Shown: positions 1 through 9,960 of the stretch, piece by piece
How positions within the stretch are numbered: the first letter of the stretch is position 1
Layout: every line of letters starts with the position of its first letter
Source of the DNA: Anaerobacillus alkalidiazotrophicus
Lineage (GTDB): Bacteria; Bacillota; Bacilli; Bacillales_H; Anaerobacillaceae
Reading direction: 5' to 3'
Assembly (NCBI RefSeq): GCF_001866055.1
Contig: NZ_MLQS01000030.1
Location: 311,500-375,499 of the forward strand
DNA: 64,000 nucleotides
The notes under the pieces: model-generated
What the model saw: only the letters and a program-made list of their open reading frames with translations
Database searches by the model: none
Told to the model about the DNA's origin: nothing
Position numbers and translations under genes: made by a program

Positions 1-1
1 A

Positions 2-1210
2 ATTGTCCGTTTTGCTAATTACGGTTTCAATCGAAGTCACTCTGTAGCCTATAGTGTTATTTCATACTATTTAGCTTATTTAAAAGCAAATTACCCAACA
101 GCTTTTTTTGCTGCGCTTTTAACAAATACTATTGGACAGCAAACAAAAATGAGCCAATACATTCTTGATGCCAAAAACAAAGGAATTAAAGTAGAGAGAC
201 CATCGATTAATAAGAGTGATGCAGGTTTTACGATAAGTAAAAATAACAGTGTTCAGTTTGGACTTGCAGCAATAAAAAATGTTGGAATAAGGGCTATTGA
301 AGATATCGTATTTGAACGAAGTAAAGGTGGGGAGTATAAAGATATATTTGATTTTTGTGCTCGTAATGATTCTAAGAATATAAATAGAAGAACACTAGAA
401 GCATTGGTCGCTGCAGGCTGCTTTGATGAGTTAGGGCATCATCGTGCTGCTTTATTAGCAACATTAGATTATGCACAAGAGTTTGGTGAGCAAATACGGC
501 AACAAAATACTGAAAATCAAACTGCTCTTTTTGTTGATGAACTGAAAAAACCTGACCTAGTTCAGGTGCCACCATTTAAAGAAACGGAAAAGCTATATTT
601 TGAAAAAGAAGTTTTAGGATTTTATCTATCTAGTCATCCGATTGAACAATATCATGATGTATTTATCTCACATGATAGAAATTCAATTTTGGAAGCATTG
701 AAAAAAGGTGAAAGTCACCCGCGCCTTGCTGGACTCCTTGAAAGTGTAAGGTTGATAAAAACAAAAAAAGGTGAACAAATGGCTTTTCTAAAGCTAAGTG
801 ATGAAAGTGGAGAGATTGAGGTAACTGTTTTTCCGAAAACCTATCGAGAGTTTTATTCAGCTCTTAAGATAGGACAGCTTGTTTTTCTAGAAGGGAATTT
901 AGAAATAACAAAAGAAAGAACACAGTTAATTCTAAAAAAAGTAGTAGATGTTACAACTTTACAAAAGAAGCAGAAGTTAGAAAGTGTATTATATATAAAA
1001 ATTAGTAATGAATATGCTAGCCAAAAGAAATTAATACAATTAAAACAAGTTATTAAAAGGTACCAAGGTAACGTGAAAGTTATACTATATTATGAAGAAA
1101 AAAAACAATCAGTTCAATTGTCCGATGAATATAAGGTATCTGCAACAAGACAATGCTTAGAAGAATTATATACAATTTTAGGAAGGGAAAATGTGGTAGT
1201 TAAAAGATAA
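2..1210 (+). CDS. dnaE: DNA polymerase III alpha subunit DnaE, C-terminal part (5' end outside window)
   Basis: The reading frame is open from base 2, so this is the last 402 residues of a protein of about 1,100. The first residues, FANYGFNRSHSVAYSVISY, are a conserved stretch of the C-family polymerase region of DnaE. A helix-hairpin-helix-like segment follows, and then an OB-fold near residues 240-310 (LAGLLESVRLIKTKKGEQMA). DnaE is the replicative polymerase that acts with PolC in low-GC Gram-positives. Its place directly before malic enzyme matches Bacillus gene order. An internal ATG at 149 is not the real start. The identification is firm; the N-terminal PHP and catalytic residues cannot be seen here. 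Confidence 0.96.
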   Translation: MVRFANYGFNRSHSVAYSVISYYLAYLKANYPTAFFAALLTNTIGQQTKMSQYILDAKNKGIKVERPSINKSDAGFTISKNNSVQFGLAAIKNVGIRAIEDIVFERSKGGEYKDIFDFCARNDSKNINRRTLEALVAAGCFDELGHHRAALLATLDYAQEFGEQIRQQNTENQTALFVDELKKPDLVQVPPFKETEKLYFEKEVLGFYLSSHPIEQYHDVFISHDRNSILEALKKGESHPRLAGLLESVRLIKTKKGEQMAFLKLSDESGEIEVTVFPKTYREFYSALKIGQLVFLEGNLEITKERTQLILKKVVDVTTLQKKQKLESVLYIKISNEYASQKKLIQLKQVIKRYQGNVKVILYYEEKKQSVQLSDEYKVSATRQCLEELYTILGRENVVVKR

Positions 1211-1214
1211 AGGG

Positions 1215-1265
1215 TAGACAGAAGAAATTGATCTGTTATAATATGGTGGGACGTGGTCAGACCAC
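1215..1265 (+). promoter_or_regulatory. Malic enzyme promoter with overlapping GntR/FadR-type operator
   Basis: A sigma-A-like promoter is visible: TAGACA at 1215-1220, a 16-base spacer and TATAAT at 1237-1242. Ten bases downstream lies the palindrome GTGGTCAGACCAC (1253-1265). It fits the TGGTnnnACCA pattern bound by FadR-subfamily GntR regulators. It sits at about +4, where a bound repressor would block initiation. The adjacent FCD-type GntR gene at 3218 is the obvious candidate regulator. Confidence 0.7.
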
Positions 1266-1395
1266 TTTTTTCGCATTCTTATAAATTTTATACTTGTGTT
1301 AAATAAGGGTAAAAAAGTTTGTCGCGACATAATAACGTATTCGTTTCTAATTTTTTAATTAGGTTTCAAATTACGATTATGGAGAGTGAAAGTTC

Positions 1396-2628
1396 ATGGC
1401 AACATTAAGAGAAGAAGCACTTCATATGCACCGAATTAATAAAGGGAAGTTAGAGTCAAAATCTAAAATACCTGTAAGAAATGCCAAAGACTTAAGTTTG
1501 GCATATTCACCTGGGGTAGCAGAGCCTTGTAAAGAAATATTTGATGATGTAAGTAATGTGTATGAGTATACAATGAAAGGAAACATGGTTGCTGTAGTTT
1601 CCGATGGAACTGCTGTATTAGGTTTAGGTAATATTGGTCCTGAAGCTGCTTTACCAGTTATGGAAGGTAAAGCTGTATTATTTAAATCTTTTGCAGGTGT
1701 TGATGCATTTCCTATTTGTTTAGCCACTAATGATGTTGAAAAAATTATAGAAACCGTTAAACTTCTTGAACCTACATTTGGTGGCGTAAACCTTGAAGAC
1801 ATTGCGGCACCAAATTGTTTTGTAATAGAAGAACGCCTAAAGAAAGAGTGTAATATTCCTATCTTTCATGACGACCAACATGGTACAGCGATTGTAACTG
1901 CTGCCGGCTTATTAAATGCCTTAAAATTAACTGGAAAATCAATTTCAGAAGTGAAAGTTGTTGCCAATGGTGCAGGCTCAGCAGGGATCGCTTGTGTTAA
2001 ACTTATGCAACGTATGGGGGTTAAGGATGTTATACTTTGCGACACCAAAGGTGCTATTTATGAGGGGCGTCCAGTTGGTATGAATCCAGTAAAGGATCAA
2101 ATAGCTAAAGTAACCAATCGAGATAAGCTCCAAGGTAAATTGGAAGATGTTATTAAAGGTACAGATGTATTTATAGGGGTTTCTGTAGAAGGAGCTGTTA
2201 CGAAAGAGATGCTTTTGAGTATGAATGCAGACCCGGTTATTTTTGCAATGGCTAATCCTGTACCTGAAATAATGCCAGAAGATGCAAAAGCAGCAGGCGC
2301 TAGCGTGATTGGTACTGGCCGTTCTGATTTTCCGAATCAAATTAACAACGTTTTAGCCTTCCCAGGTATTTTTCGTGGTGCATTAGATGTCCATGCGACA
2401 AATATTAATGAAGAAATGAAAATTGCAGCAGTAGAAGCAATCGCTAGTCTAGTTTCAGAAGAAGAGCTTAATGCTGACTATGTAATCCCAGCCCCATTTG
2501 ATCCACGAGTCGCTCCAGCTGTTGCTAAGGCAGTAGCGAAAGCAGCAATGGAAACAGGTGTAGCAAGAAGAAAAGTTAATCCTGATGATGTTGAAGCAAA
2601 AACAAAGAAACTTGCAATTATAGACTAA
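1396..2628 (+). CDS. ytsJ: NAD(P)-dependent malic enzyme (decarboxylating malate dehydrogenase)
   Basis: This protein oxidatively decarboxylates malate to pyruvate and CO2 with reduction of NAD(P). It is 410 residues, the size of the short bacterial malic enzymes, with no C-terminal phosphotransacetylase domain. An N-terminal malic domain (SLAYSPGVAEPC, then HDDQHGTAIVTAAGLLNAL near 150-170) is followed by a Rossmann fold with GAGSAGIA near 193-200. The ATG has GGAGAG upstream. It follows dnaE as in B. subtilis, where YtsJ is the main NADP-linked malic enzyme; cofactor choice cannot be read from sequence alone. The promoter carries a candidate GntR operator, so malate or pyruvate metabolites may control it through the downstream regulator. 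Confidence 0.95.
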   Translation: MATLREEALHMHRINKGKLESKSKIPVRNAKDLSLAYSPGVAEPCKEIFDDVSNVYEYTMKGNMVAVVSDGTAVLGLGNIGPEAALPVMEGKAVLFKSFAGVDAFPICLATNDVEKIIETVKLLEPTFGGVNLEDIAAPNCFVIEERLKKECNIPIFHDDQHGTAIVTAAGLLNALKLTGKSISEVKVVANGAGSAGIACVKLMQRMGVKDVILCDTKGAIYEGRPVGMNPVKDQIAKVTNRDKLQGKLEDVIKGTDVFIGVSVEGAVTKEMLLSMNADPVIFAMANPVPEIMPEDAKAAGASVIGTGRSDFPNQINNVLAFPGIFRGALDVHATNINEEMKIAAVEAIASLVSEEELNADYVIPAPFDPRVAPAVAKAVAKAAMETGVARRKVNPDDVEAKTKKLAIID

Positions 2629-2764
2629 TTAGGTTCAAAATATTTTTATTAGTTTTCCTTTGCGATAAGAGTTCAGAGTTTGATTTCTTCCTCTTAAAGG
2701 TTTTGTGGATCTTTTCAAGTTCTGAACTCAATCTAATTATAATATGAAAAATAAAGTTTAAGAA

Positions 2765-2917
2765 TTATAGAAACTATCTAGTTATAGAGCCTATATGCTC
2801 AAGGTTACTTGCCTCATTATTTGCAAGGAGTGGATCATTACTGTCTTAATGTATTGGTCTCTCGAGGGGGCGTCGGTGCTTGTTGCGGTGATTAAGGGCG
2901 CGCTTGCGCTTTTTTAA
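2765..2917 (+). repeat. Dispersed palindromic element, degenerate copy 1a
   Basis: A diverged copy of the element described at 8941. The left end, AAACTATCTAG followed by AGCCTATATGCTC, and the right end, GTGATTAAGGGCGCGCTTGCGCTTTTTT, match the family ends, while the interior is poorly conserved. It lies right after malic enzyme and directly before a better copy. The T-rich right end could act as an intrinsic terminator for the malic enzyme transcript. Confidence 0.6.
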
Positions 2918-2920
2918 TAA

Positions 2921-3189
2921 GGTAAGAAAGTATAAAATTTTTAACTTAGATACTGTCTAGAGCAAGCAGCCTACGAGCTCGGTCACTTCAGTCAAGCAAC
3001 TGACTTCAATTACCTCTTAAAATTCTTCGTTGATTAGCTTCATGCAGCTTTGCTCCTGCGATTACTCGTCGCACAAAACACTGCTTCGAGGAAGCTTACT
3101 ACGAAGCAGTACTTGAAGACGCAGAAGCACGTAAGAAGCCAAAGAGCGGTTGCCTATCGCTCGTGACTAAGGTGCTTGCGCTTTCTTAT
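2921..3189 (+). repeat. Dispersed palindromic element, copy 1b
   Basis: A nearly full copy that shares long identical blocks with the copy at 8941: the left end through GCCTACGAGCTCGGTCACTT, the block CAAGCAACTGACTTCAATTA, and the GAAGCAGTACTTGAAGACGC block. The right end is TCGTGACTAAGGTGCTTGCG. Together with copy 1a it fills the gap between malic enzyme and the GntR gene, and it ends only 29 bases before the GntR start codon. Confidence 0.85.
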
Positions 3190-3217
3190 TACAATAAAGA
3201 ATAAAGGTGGTGATATT

Positions 3218-3883
3218 ATGTCATCACACCAAGACAAGGTTTATATCGAGATTATACGTGAACTTAATCGAATTATTCAAGAAGATGACTTGAAGGCTGG
3301 GGATAAACTCCCATCGGAAAGAGAACTTTCAGATCGATTACAAGTGGGCCGTTCTTCTGTACGAGAAGCCCTTAGATCACTTGAATTATTGGATCTAATT
3401 GAAACGAGACGAGGGGAAGGAACGTTTATAAAAACGATTGGTGGACATCGCTTGGTAGAGGTGCTAGCAAGTTTCTTTTTAAGGGAGGAAAAAGCTAGAA
3501 GTGACCTAGCCGAGACGAGGAAAATCGTTGAAGTTGAGGCTCTTCGCTTAGCTTGTGAGAGAATTAATGAAGAGCAAATATCAAATCTGGAAAGATTGAT
3601 TGAACAGTCAAAAAGTTGTTTAGGGAAAGGCGACTTACCTGTTGAAGAAGATTATTTATTTCATAAAACCATTGTAGAAGCTTGTCAAAATCGTTTAATG
3701 GTTAATATTTGGATTTCACTTGTAGAGTATAGCAAAGTAACTTTACGGGAATCCTTGTCTAGAAAAGGGAGAGCTGAAATCTCAGTAAACGAACATGAAC
3801 AGATTTTGGATGGACTAAAAAATAGAGATGAAAAAAAAGCGATTTCCGCAATGGAAAATCATCTCGAAAAAAGTCGTTTTTAA
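3218..3883 (+). CDS. GntR-family transcriptional regulator, FadR/FCD subfamily
   Basis: This is a 221-residue regulator. It has an N-terminal winged helix (LKAGDKLPSERELSDRLQVG, then RSSVREALRSLELLDLIETR) and a C-terminal all-helical FCD ligand-binding domain with the usual spaced histidines (FHKTIVEAC, NEHEQI). I place the start at ATG 3218, which has AAAGGTGGTG 6-15 bases upstream; an upstream in-frame start at 3176 lies in repeat DNA and has no ribosome site. FCD regulators bind small carboxylic acids such as lactate, pyruvate or malate. The malic enzyme promoter carries a matching operator (1253-1265), so I infer local control. The effector is unknown. Confidence 0.9.
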   Translation: MSSHQDKVYIEIIRELNRIIQEDDLKAGDKLPSERELSDRLQVGRSSVREALRSLELLDLIETRRGEGTFIKTIGGHRLVEVLASFFLREEKARSDLAETRKIVEVEALRLACERINEEQISNLERLIEQSKSCLGKGDLPVEEDYLFHKTIVEACQNRLMVNIWISLVEYSKVTLRESLSRKGRAEISVNEHEQILDGLKNRDEKKAISAMENHLEKSRF

Positions 3884-3917
3884 TAAAAAAATGTATAAAA
3901 AGCGGTAATTGTTTATC

Positions 3918-3947
3918 TTGAAACAATTGAATTTATTATGGTATGAT
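3918..3947 (+). promoter_or_regulatory. Candidate accDA promoter
   Basis: TTGAAA at 3918-3923, an 18-base spacer and TATGAT at 3942-3947 lie 50 bases before the accD start. This is a reasonable sigma-A match. No FapR-type palindrome is visible beside it. Confidence 0.5.
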
Positions 3948-3997
3948 TTATGAAAATTTTGATTGAATGTGATCTTGTCCAGTAGAGAGGTGTAACT

Positions 3998-4852
3998 GTG
4001 TTAAGAGATTTATTTTCTAAGAAAAAAAAATATGCGACGATTCCGTCTGAGCAGGCAAAAATGGATATTCCAGAAGGACTTATGACTAAATGTCCAAAGT
4101 GTAAAACGATTATGTATACGAAAGAATTGAAGAAAAATTTATATGTTTGTGATTCTTGTGGGTTTCACCATCGTATCACAGCTTATGATAGAATTAATAG
4201 CTTAGTTGAAGAAGGTACATTTATTGAATATGATAGTGACATGGTTTCCAAAGATCCGTTATCATTTCCGTCTTATCTAGAAAAAACGAAGGCTGATCGT
4301 GAGAAAACGGGGCTAAATGAAGCCGTTGTTACTGGACAAGGTCAAATGGCAAATATGACAATTGTTATTGCCGTTATGGATGCTCGCTTTAGAATGGGGA
4401 GTATGGGATCTGTTGTTGGAGAAAAAATTACAAGGGCTATTGAAAAAGCCATTGAGATACATGCGCCATTTATCCTTTTTTCTGCTTCAGGTGGAGCTAG
4501 AATGCAGGAGGGAGTATTAAGCCTAATGCAAATGGCAAAGACGAGTGCCGCCCTAAAAAAACTAAGTAATGAAGGTGGTTTATTTATTTCTGTTATGACA
4601 CACCCGACAACTGGTGGTGTATCAGCAAGTTTTGCTTCACTTGGGGATTATAACTTCGCTGAGCCAGGTGCTCTAATTGGTTTTGCAGGGAGAAGAATTA
4701 TTGAACAAACGATACGTCAAGAACTCCCGGAAGATTTCCAAACCGCTGAGTTTTTGTTAAAACACGGGCAATTAGATAAAGTAATTTCACGTTTGGAAAT
4801 GAAACAGACATTAACATTTGTTTTAGATATACATCGCAATATTTACTCGTAA
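3998..4852 (+). CDS. accD: Acetyl-CoA carboxylase carboxyltransferase subunit beta
   Basis: AccD pairs with AccA to transfer the carboxyl group from carboxybiotin to acetyl-CoA, giving malonyl-CoA for fatty-acid synthesis in the cytosol. The 284-residue product has the N-terminal four-cysteine zinc ribbon (Cys32, Cys35, Cys51, Cys54: CPKCK and CDSCG) and a crotonase-like carboxyltransferase core with [20 protein letters not shown]. The start is GTG, with AGAGAGGTG upstream. It lies 17 bases before accA, so the two are one operon, as usual in Bacillus. Nothing is missing. Confidence 0.97.
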   Translation: MLRDLFSKKKKYATIPSEQAKMDIPEGLMTKCPKCKTIMYTKELKKNLYVCDSCGFHHRITAYDRINSLVEEGTFIEYDSDMVSKDPLSFPSYLEKTKADREKTGLNEAVVTGQGQMANMTIVIAVMDARFRMGSMGSVVGEKITRAIEKAIEIHAPFILFSASGGARMQEGVLSLMQMAKTSAALKKLSNEGGLFISVMTHPTTGGVSASFASLGDYNFAEPGALIGFAGRRIIEQTIRQELPEDFQTAEFLLKHGQLDKVISRLEMKQTLTFVLDIHRNIYS

Positions 4853-4869
4853 AAGGAGGTGTAGATAAT

Positions 4870-5847
4870 ATGGCCAATGAACTACATTTTGAAAAACCGA
4901 TTATTGAATTAAAAACAAAAATCGAAGAGTTAAAAAAATTTACTGAAGATAAAGGTATAGATTTATCAGGAGAAATTGTTAAATTAGAAGAAAGACTACT
5001 TCAGCTTGAGAATGAAATATATGGCAACATGAAACCATGGGATCGTGTTCAAATCGCTCGTCACAGTGATCGCCCAACCACAATGGACTATATATCTTAT
5101 ATGTTTACAGATTTTATTGAATTGCATGGTGATCGTTTGTATGGTGATGATGAGGCTATTGTTGCTGGAATCGCTAAATTTAACGGGATGCCGATAACAG
5201 TCATCGGTCATCAGCGAGGGAAAGATACAAAAGAAAATCTACGCCGTAATTTTGGGATGCCGCACCCTGAAGGCTATCGAAAAGCCTTAAGACTTATGAA
5301 ACAAGCAGAGAAGTTTAAAAGGCCAATTATTTGTTTTATTGATACAAAGGGAGCCTATCCAGGTAAAGCTGCAGAAGAAAGAGGGCAAAGTGAAGCCATC
5401 GCTAGAAACCTTCTTGAAATGGCGGGTATAACTGTACCGATTATTTGTATTGTTATTGGAGAAGGTGGAAGTGGAGGGGCGTTAGCCTTAGGTGTAGGTA
5501 ACCATCTTCACATGTTAGAAAATTCGACATATTCTGTTATTTCACCAGAGGGAGCTGCTGCACTTTTATGGAAAGATGCATCTCTTGCTCAAAGAGCTGC
5601 TGAAACAATGCGAATTACAGCACCTGATTTAAAGGAATTGAACGTAATCGATGAAATCATCCCTGAAGTTAGAGGGGGAGCTCATAGGAACGTGAAAGAA
5701 CAGGCGAATAAAATTGAAGAAGCAATCAAAAAATCGCTCTCTGAATTGGTAAAATATTCCGAGAAAGAGCTCGTTGAACAACGTTACGAAAAATTTAATA
5801 AAATCGGCGAGGTGGACCTTGTAAACGATACCATTGCGATTAAATAA
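4870..5847 (+). CDS. accA: Acetyl-CoA carboxylase carboxyltransferase subunit alpha
   Basis: This is the partner of AccD in the carboxyltransferase heterotetramer. The protein is 325 residues with an N-terminal coiled region (residues 1-50) typical of AccA, then the crotonase fold with [20 protein letters not shown] and the oxyanion-hole glycines [14 protein letters not shown]. The start ATG has a strong AAAGGAGGTG site that overlaps the accD stop region. A terminator follows immediately, so accDA ends here and pfkA is transcribed separately, although B. subtilis keeps the same order. Confidence 0.97.
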   Translation: MANELHFEKPIIELKTKIEELKKFTEDKGIDLSGEIVKLEERLLQLENEIYGNMKPWDRVQIARHSDRPTTMDYISYMFTDFIELHGDRLYGDDEAIVAGIAKFNGMPITVIGHQRGKDTKENLRRNFGMPHPEGYRKALRLMKQAEKFKRPIICFIDTKGAYPGKAAEERGQSEAIARNLLEMAGITVPIICIVIGEGGSGGALALGVGNHLHMLENSTYSVISPEGAAALLWKDASLAQRAAETMRITAPDLKELNVIDEIIPEVRGGAHRNVKEQANKIEEAIKKSLSELVKYSEKELVEQRYEKFNKIGEVDLVNDTIAIK

Positions 5848-5853
5848 GGAATT

Positions 5854-5886
5854 TGCTTTCTCTTTTTAGAGAAGGCATTTTTATTT
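5854..5886 (+). terminator. Rho-independent terminator of accDA
   Basis: The stem TGCTTTCTC / GAGAAGGCA with a short T/A loop is followed by a run rich in T. It begins 7 bases after the accA stop. Confidence 0.85.
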
Positions 5887-5944
5887 GTCGATGGATGTCT
5901 ATTGTCATTATGAAAAAGAAGTGTTATTTTAGACACGTAATGAA

Positions 5945-6002
5945 AATACTAGTATTAAAGTTGTTTTAATCAAAATGAACATTTTAATACTTTTAGTATA
6001 AT
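5945..6002 (+). promoter_or_regulatory. pfkA promoter region with two ATACT/AGTAT palindromes
   Basis: A perfect 12-base palindrome AATACTAGTATT (5945-5956) is followed about 30 bases later by ATACT-TTT-AGTAT (5988-6000), which overlaps a TATAAT -10 (5997-6002). The repeated ATACT/AGTAT arms suggest an operator pair. The -35 is weak. The regulator is unknown. Confidence 0.4.
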
Positions 6003-6041
6003 AATTAATTGAAAACTACTTATTATTTAATTATGAGGTGA

Positions 6042-7007
<966 letters not shown>

Positions 7008-7027
7008 TTTGTAACATGCAGTAATTA

Positions 7028-7068
7028 TGCCATACTTTATTCCTCTAATCAATAGGAATAGTATGGCA
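7028..7068 (+). other. Strong inter-cistronic hairpin between pfkA and pyk
   Basis: TGCCATACTTTATTCCT (7028-7044) pairs almost fully with AGGAATAGTATGGCA (7054-7068). It is followed by A-rich sequence rather than T, so it is not a canonical terminator on this strand. It may be an mRNA stability or processing element within a pfkA-pyk transcript. Confidence 0.6.
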
Positions 7069-7125
7069 AAATAGAAAAAAAAGGCATAATTAATTAATTT
7101 ATATTATTTAGGAGGAGTATTAATC

Positions 7126-8880
7126 ATGAGAAAAACGAAAATAGTATGTACTATTGGTCCCGCAAGTGAAAGTTTAGAGAAATTAACCAAATTAATTGAA
7201 GCAGGTATGAACGTTGCAAGGTTAAATTTTTCACATGGTGATTTTGAAGAGCACGGGCAAAGAATTAAAAACATTAGGGAAGCAGCTGCTAAAGCTGGGA
7301 AATATGTTGCTATCTTATTAGATACAAAAGGTCCTGAAATTCGTACCAATAACTTCGAAAATGGAGTGGCAGAATTAAAAGCCGGTGAAGAAGTTATTGT
7401 ATCAATGGAAGAAGTGATGGGTACCGCTGAGAAGTTTTCAATTACATACCCTGGTCTAGTTGATGATGTTCAAATTGGATCTAAAATTTTATTGGATGAT
7501 GGTCTAATTGAATTAGAGGTTATCGAAATTGCGAAGAAAGAGCTTAAAACGAAAATTTTAAATAGTGGAGTTATTAAAAATAAAAAAGGTGTTAACGTAC
7601 CGAATGTAAGCGTGAAACTTCCAGGTATTACTGATAAAGATGCTAATGACATTATTTTTGGTATTGAACAAGGTGTAGATTTCATTGCAGCATCATTTGT
7701 ACGTCGTGCTTCAGATGTATTAGAAATTCGTGAATTGCTTGAAAAACATGATGCAGGACACATTCACATCATTCCAAAAATCGAGAATCAAGAAGGTGTG
7801 GATAACATTGATGAAATTCTTGAAATTTCTGATGGGTTGATGGTTGCACGTGGAGATTTAGGTGTAGAAATTCCAGCAGAAGAAGTACCTCTTGTACAAA
7901 AAGAATTAATTAAAAAGTGTAACTTCTTAGGTAAACCTGTTATAACAGCTACACAAATGCTTGACTCTATGCAACGTAACCCTCGTCCGACACGCGCAGA
8001 AGCTAGTGACGTTGCGAACGCAATCTTTGACGGAACAGATGCTATTATGCTTTCGGGTGAGACTGCAGCTGGTGATTATCCAGTAGAGTCTGTACAAACA
8101 ATGAATAATATTGCTTTACGTACAGAAGCAGCATTGAATTATGGAGAATTATTAAAGTCTAAAGGTAAAGAAAGTCAAAGAACTGTTACGGATGCAATTA
8201 GTCAATCTGTTGCACATACAGCTTTAAACTTAGAAGCAGCTTCAGTTGTAACTGCAACTGAAAGTGGACATACAGCAAGAATGATTTCTAGATACCGCCC
8301 TAAATCACCGATTCTTGCAGTAACTCATTCAGAGGATGTGTGTCGTAAATTAGCGCTTGTTTGGGGAGTTCTTCCTCAACTTGGAACAAAAGCTAGTACT
8401 ACAGATGAAATGTTAGAAATAGCTGTTTCAGAAGCGGTAAAAACAGAGTTTATTGACCATGGTGACTTAATTGTAATTACTGCAGGCGTTCCTGTTGGTG
8501 AAACTGGAACTACAAATTTAATGAAAGTTCATGTTATAGGTGAAGTAGTAGCTAAAGGACAAGGGATTGGACGTAAAACAGCAACGGGGAAAGTAGTAGT
8601 GGCAAAAACAGCTGCAGATGCTAATGCTAAGATGCAAGAGGGAGCTATCCTTGTAACTGTAGGTACAGATAAAGATTTAATGGGAGCATTTGAAAAAGCT
8701 GTTGCTGTAATTACCGAAGAAGGTGGCTTAACAAGTCATGCTGCAGTAGTTGGGTTAAATCTTGGAATCCCAGTTATTGTTGGAGTACCTCAAGCTACGG
8801 ATCAGTTTGAAGACGGTGATGAAATTACTGTAGATGCAACTCGTGGCAATATTTATAAAGGTCATACAAGTATCCTATAA
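7126..8880 (+). CDS. pyk: Pyruvate kinase with C-terminal PEP-utiliser-like domain
   Basis: Pyruvate kinase converts PEP and ADP to pyruvate and ATP. At 584 residues it is the long Bacillus form: a TIM barrel with B domain ([14 protein letters not shown], then [14 protein letters not shown] and the [12 protein letters not shown] active-site segment), an alpha/beta C domain ([11 protein letters not shown]), and a C-terminal extension from about residue 475 that resembles the phosphohistidine domain of PEP-utilising enzymes ([20 protein letters not shown]). The role of that extension is not fully settled. GGAGGAG precedes the ATG. A terminator and then a dispersed repeat follow. Confidence 0.97.
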   Translation: MRKTKIVCTIGPASESLEKLTKLIEAGMNVARLNFSHGDFEEHGQRIKNIREAAAKAGKYVAILLDTKGPEIRTNNFENGVAELKAGEEVIVSMEEVMGTAEKFSITYPGLVDDVQIGSKILLDDGLIELEVIEIAKKELKTKILNSGVIKNKKGVNVPNVSVKLPGITDKDANDIIFGIEQGVDFIAASFVRRASDVLEIRELLEKHDAGHIHIIPKIENQEGVDNIDEILEISDGLMVARGDLGVEIPAEEVPLVQKELIKKCNFLGKPVITATQMLDSMQRNPRPTRAEASDVANAIFDGTDAIMLSGETAAGDYPVESVQTMNNIALRTEAALNYGELLKSKGKESQRTVTDAISQSVAHTALNLEAASVVTATESGHTARMISRYRPKSPILAVTHSEDVCRKLALVWGVLPQLGTKASTTDEMLEIAVSEAVKTEFIDHGDLIVITAGVPVGETGTTNLMKVHVIGEVVAKGQGIGRKTATGKVVVAKTAADANAKMQEGAILVTVGTDKDLMGAFEKAVAVITEEGGLTSHAAVVGLNLGIPVIVGVPQATDQFEDGDEITVDATRGNIYKGHTSIL

Positions 8881-8892
8881 TTAAGGTGAAAT

Positions 8893-8938
8893 AAAAGAGG
8901 GTATCCCGATAGTTTGACTCTTGGGGTGCCTTCTTTTT
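8893..8938 (+). terminator. Terminator after pyk
   Basis: AGAGGGTATCCC pairs, with some G-U pairs, with GGGGTGCCTTCT and is followed by TTTTTTA. It lies 13 bases after the pyk stop. Confidence 0.7.
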
Positions 8939-8940
8939 TA

Positions 8941-9294
8941 TAAGGTAAGAAAGTATAAAATTTCTAACTTAGAAACTGTCTAGCGCAAGCAGCCTACGAG
9001 CTCGGTCACTTCAGTCAAGCAACTGACTTCAATTACCACTTGAAATTCTTCGTTGATTAGCTTCATGCAGCTTTGCTCCTGCGATTACTCGTCGCACAAA
9101 ACACTGCTTCGAGAAAGCTTACTACGAAGCAGTACTTGAAGACGCAGAAGCACGTAAGAAGCCAAAGAGCAGCTTCTGTCAAAGGCCGCCCCAGTGAAGC
9201 TACTACTTGGATTACTTCGAAGCGGCTTTGCTCTTGAGCAAACGGAGTGGCACAGGAGCAGCTGCTCGTGACCAAGGCGCTTGCGCTTTTCTTG
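8941..9294 (+). repeat. Dispersed palindromic element, copy 2 (longest)
   Basis: This is the fullest copy in the window, about 350 bases. Left end: TAAGGTAAGAAAGTATAAAA, then AAACTGTCTAGCGCAAGC; right end: CTCGTGACCAAGGCGCTTGC followed by GCTTTTCTT. AGCGCAAGC (8982-8990) is the exact complement of GCTTGCGCT (9279-9287), and GGTCAC (9004-9009) of GTGACC (9268-9273), so the ends can pair and enclose a large loop. The right end with its T-run resembles a terminator. It occupies most of the pyk-fxsA gap. No protein is encoded; a minus-strand ORF here looks accidental. Confidence 0.85.
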
Positions 9295-9426
9295 TAAAGA
9301 AACACTTAAGGTGAAAAGCTTAATTCAAGTTATCTCTGTTTAAGGTTTCACCCGAGTATTAATCTAGAATATAATAGGGGAACATAACTAACTCAATATT
9401 ATTGTTAATAAAGGAGTACTTAAGAA

Positions 9427-9822
9427 ATGTTGAAATTCCTTATTTTACTTTTAATTATTATTCCAACATTGGAAATTGCCGTACTTGTTCTTTCGGGTAA
9501 TACAATAGGCATTCCTTGGACGCTATTACTAGTTATATTTACAGGGGTATTAGGTGCGTGGTTAGCAAAAAAAGAAGGACTACAAACCATTCGCTTAGCC
9601 CAACTTCAATTACAACAAGGGCAAATACCTAGTGGCGTTTTATTAGATGGATTATGCATTTTAGTTGGAGGTGTTGTATTATTAACACCTGGTTTCATCA
9701 CAGATGCTTTAGGTTTTTTTCTATTAATACCCCAAACTAGAGCAATAGCTAAAGCGTTTCTTCAGAAAATATTCAATAGCATGATTAAAAATGGCTCTAT
9801 TGTTTTTATTAATAGGCGATAA
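9427..9822 (+). CDS. fxsA: FxsA-family membrane protein
   Basis: This 131-residue protein has two hydrophobic hairpins: residues 1-45 (IPTLEIAVLVLSGNTIGIPW) and about 70-100 (LLDGLCILVGGVVLLTPGFI). The LLTPGFITD segment is characteristic of the FxsA family. Overproduction of E. coli FxsA relieves exclusion of phage T7 by the F plasmid; its normal job is unknown. The B. subtilis orthologue lies at the same place between pyk and ytvI. The ATG has AAAGGAG upstream. The convergent ytvI gene is separated by a shared hairpin. Confidence 0.9.
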   Translation: MLKFLILLLIIIPTLEIAVLVLSGNTIGIPWTLLLVIFTGVLGAWLAKKEGLQTIRLAQLQLQQGQIPSGVLLDGLCILVGGVVLLTPGFITDALGFFLLIPQTRAIAKAFLQKIFNSMIKNGSIVFINRR

Positions 9823-9851
9823 CGATGATAGATTTTAATTCTTTTTAAGAC

Positions 9852-9957
9852 AAAAAGGCTGTTTATAAAAGTTTCGACTCATTTAACATGTAGAAAGTGT
9901 ACCTATGCAATTTCTACCGTCGTTATTGTGATGAGACTTATTAGAACAGCCTCTTTT
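9852..9957. terminator. Long bidirectional terminator between fxsA and ytvI
   Basis: AAAAAGGCTGTT at 9852 pairs with AACAGCCTCTTTT ending at 9957. Inside, GTTTCGACTCAT faces ATGAGACTT, and GTAGAAA faces TTTCTAC. The whole forms one long imperfect stem with T-runs on both sides, fitting the convergent genes. Confidence 0.75.
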
Positions 9958-9960
9958 AAT

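Noticed and set aside
9063..9305. Minus-strand ORF of 80 codons
   Set aside because: It lies wholly within the dispersed repeat and changes with repeat copy structure; no ribosome site or protein-like composition.
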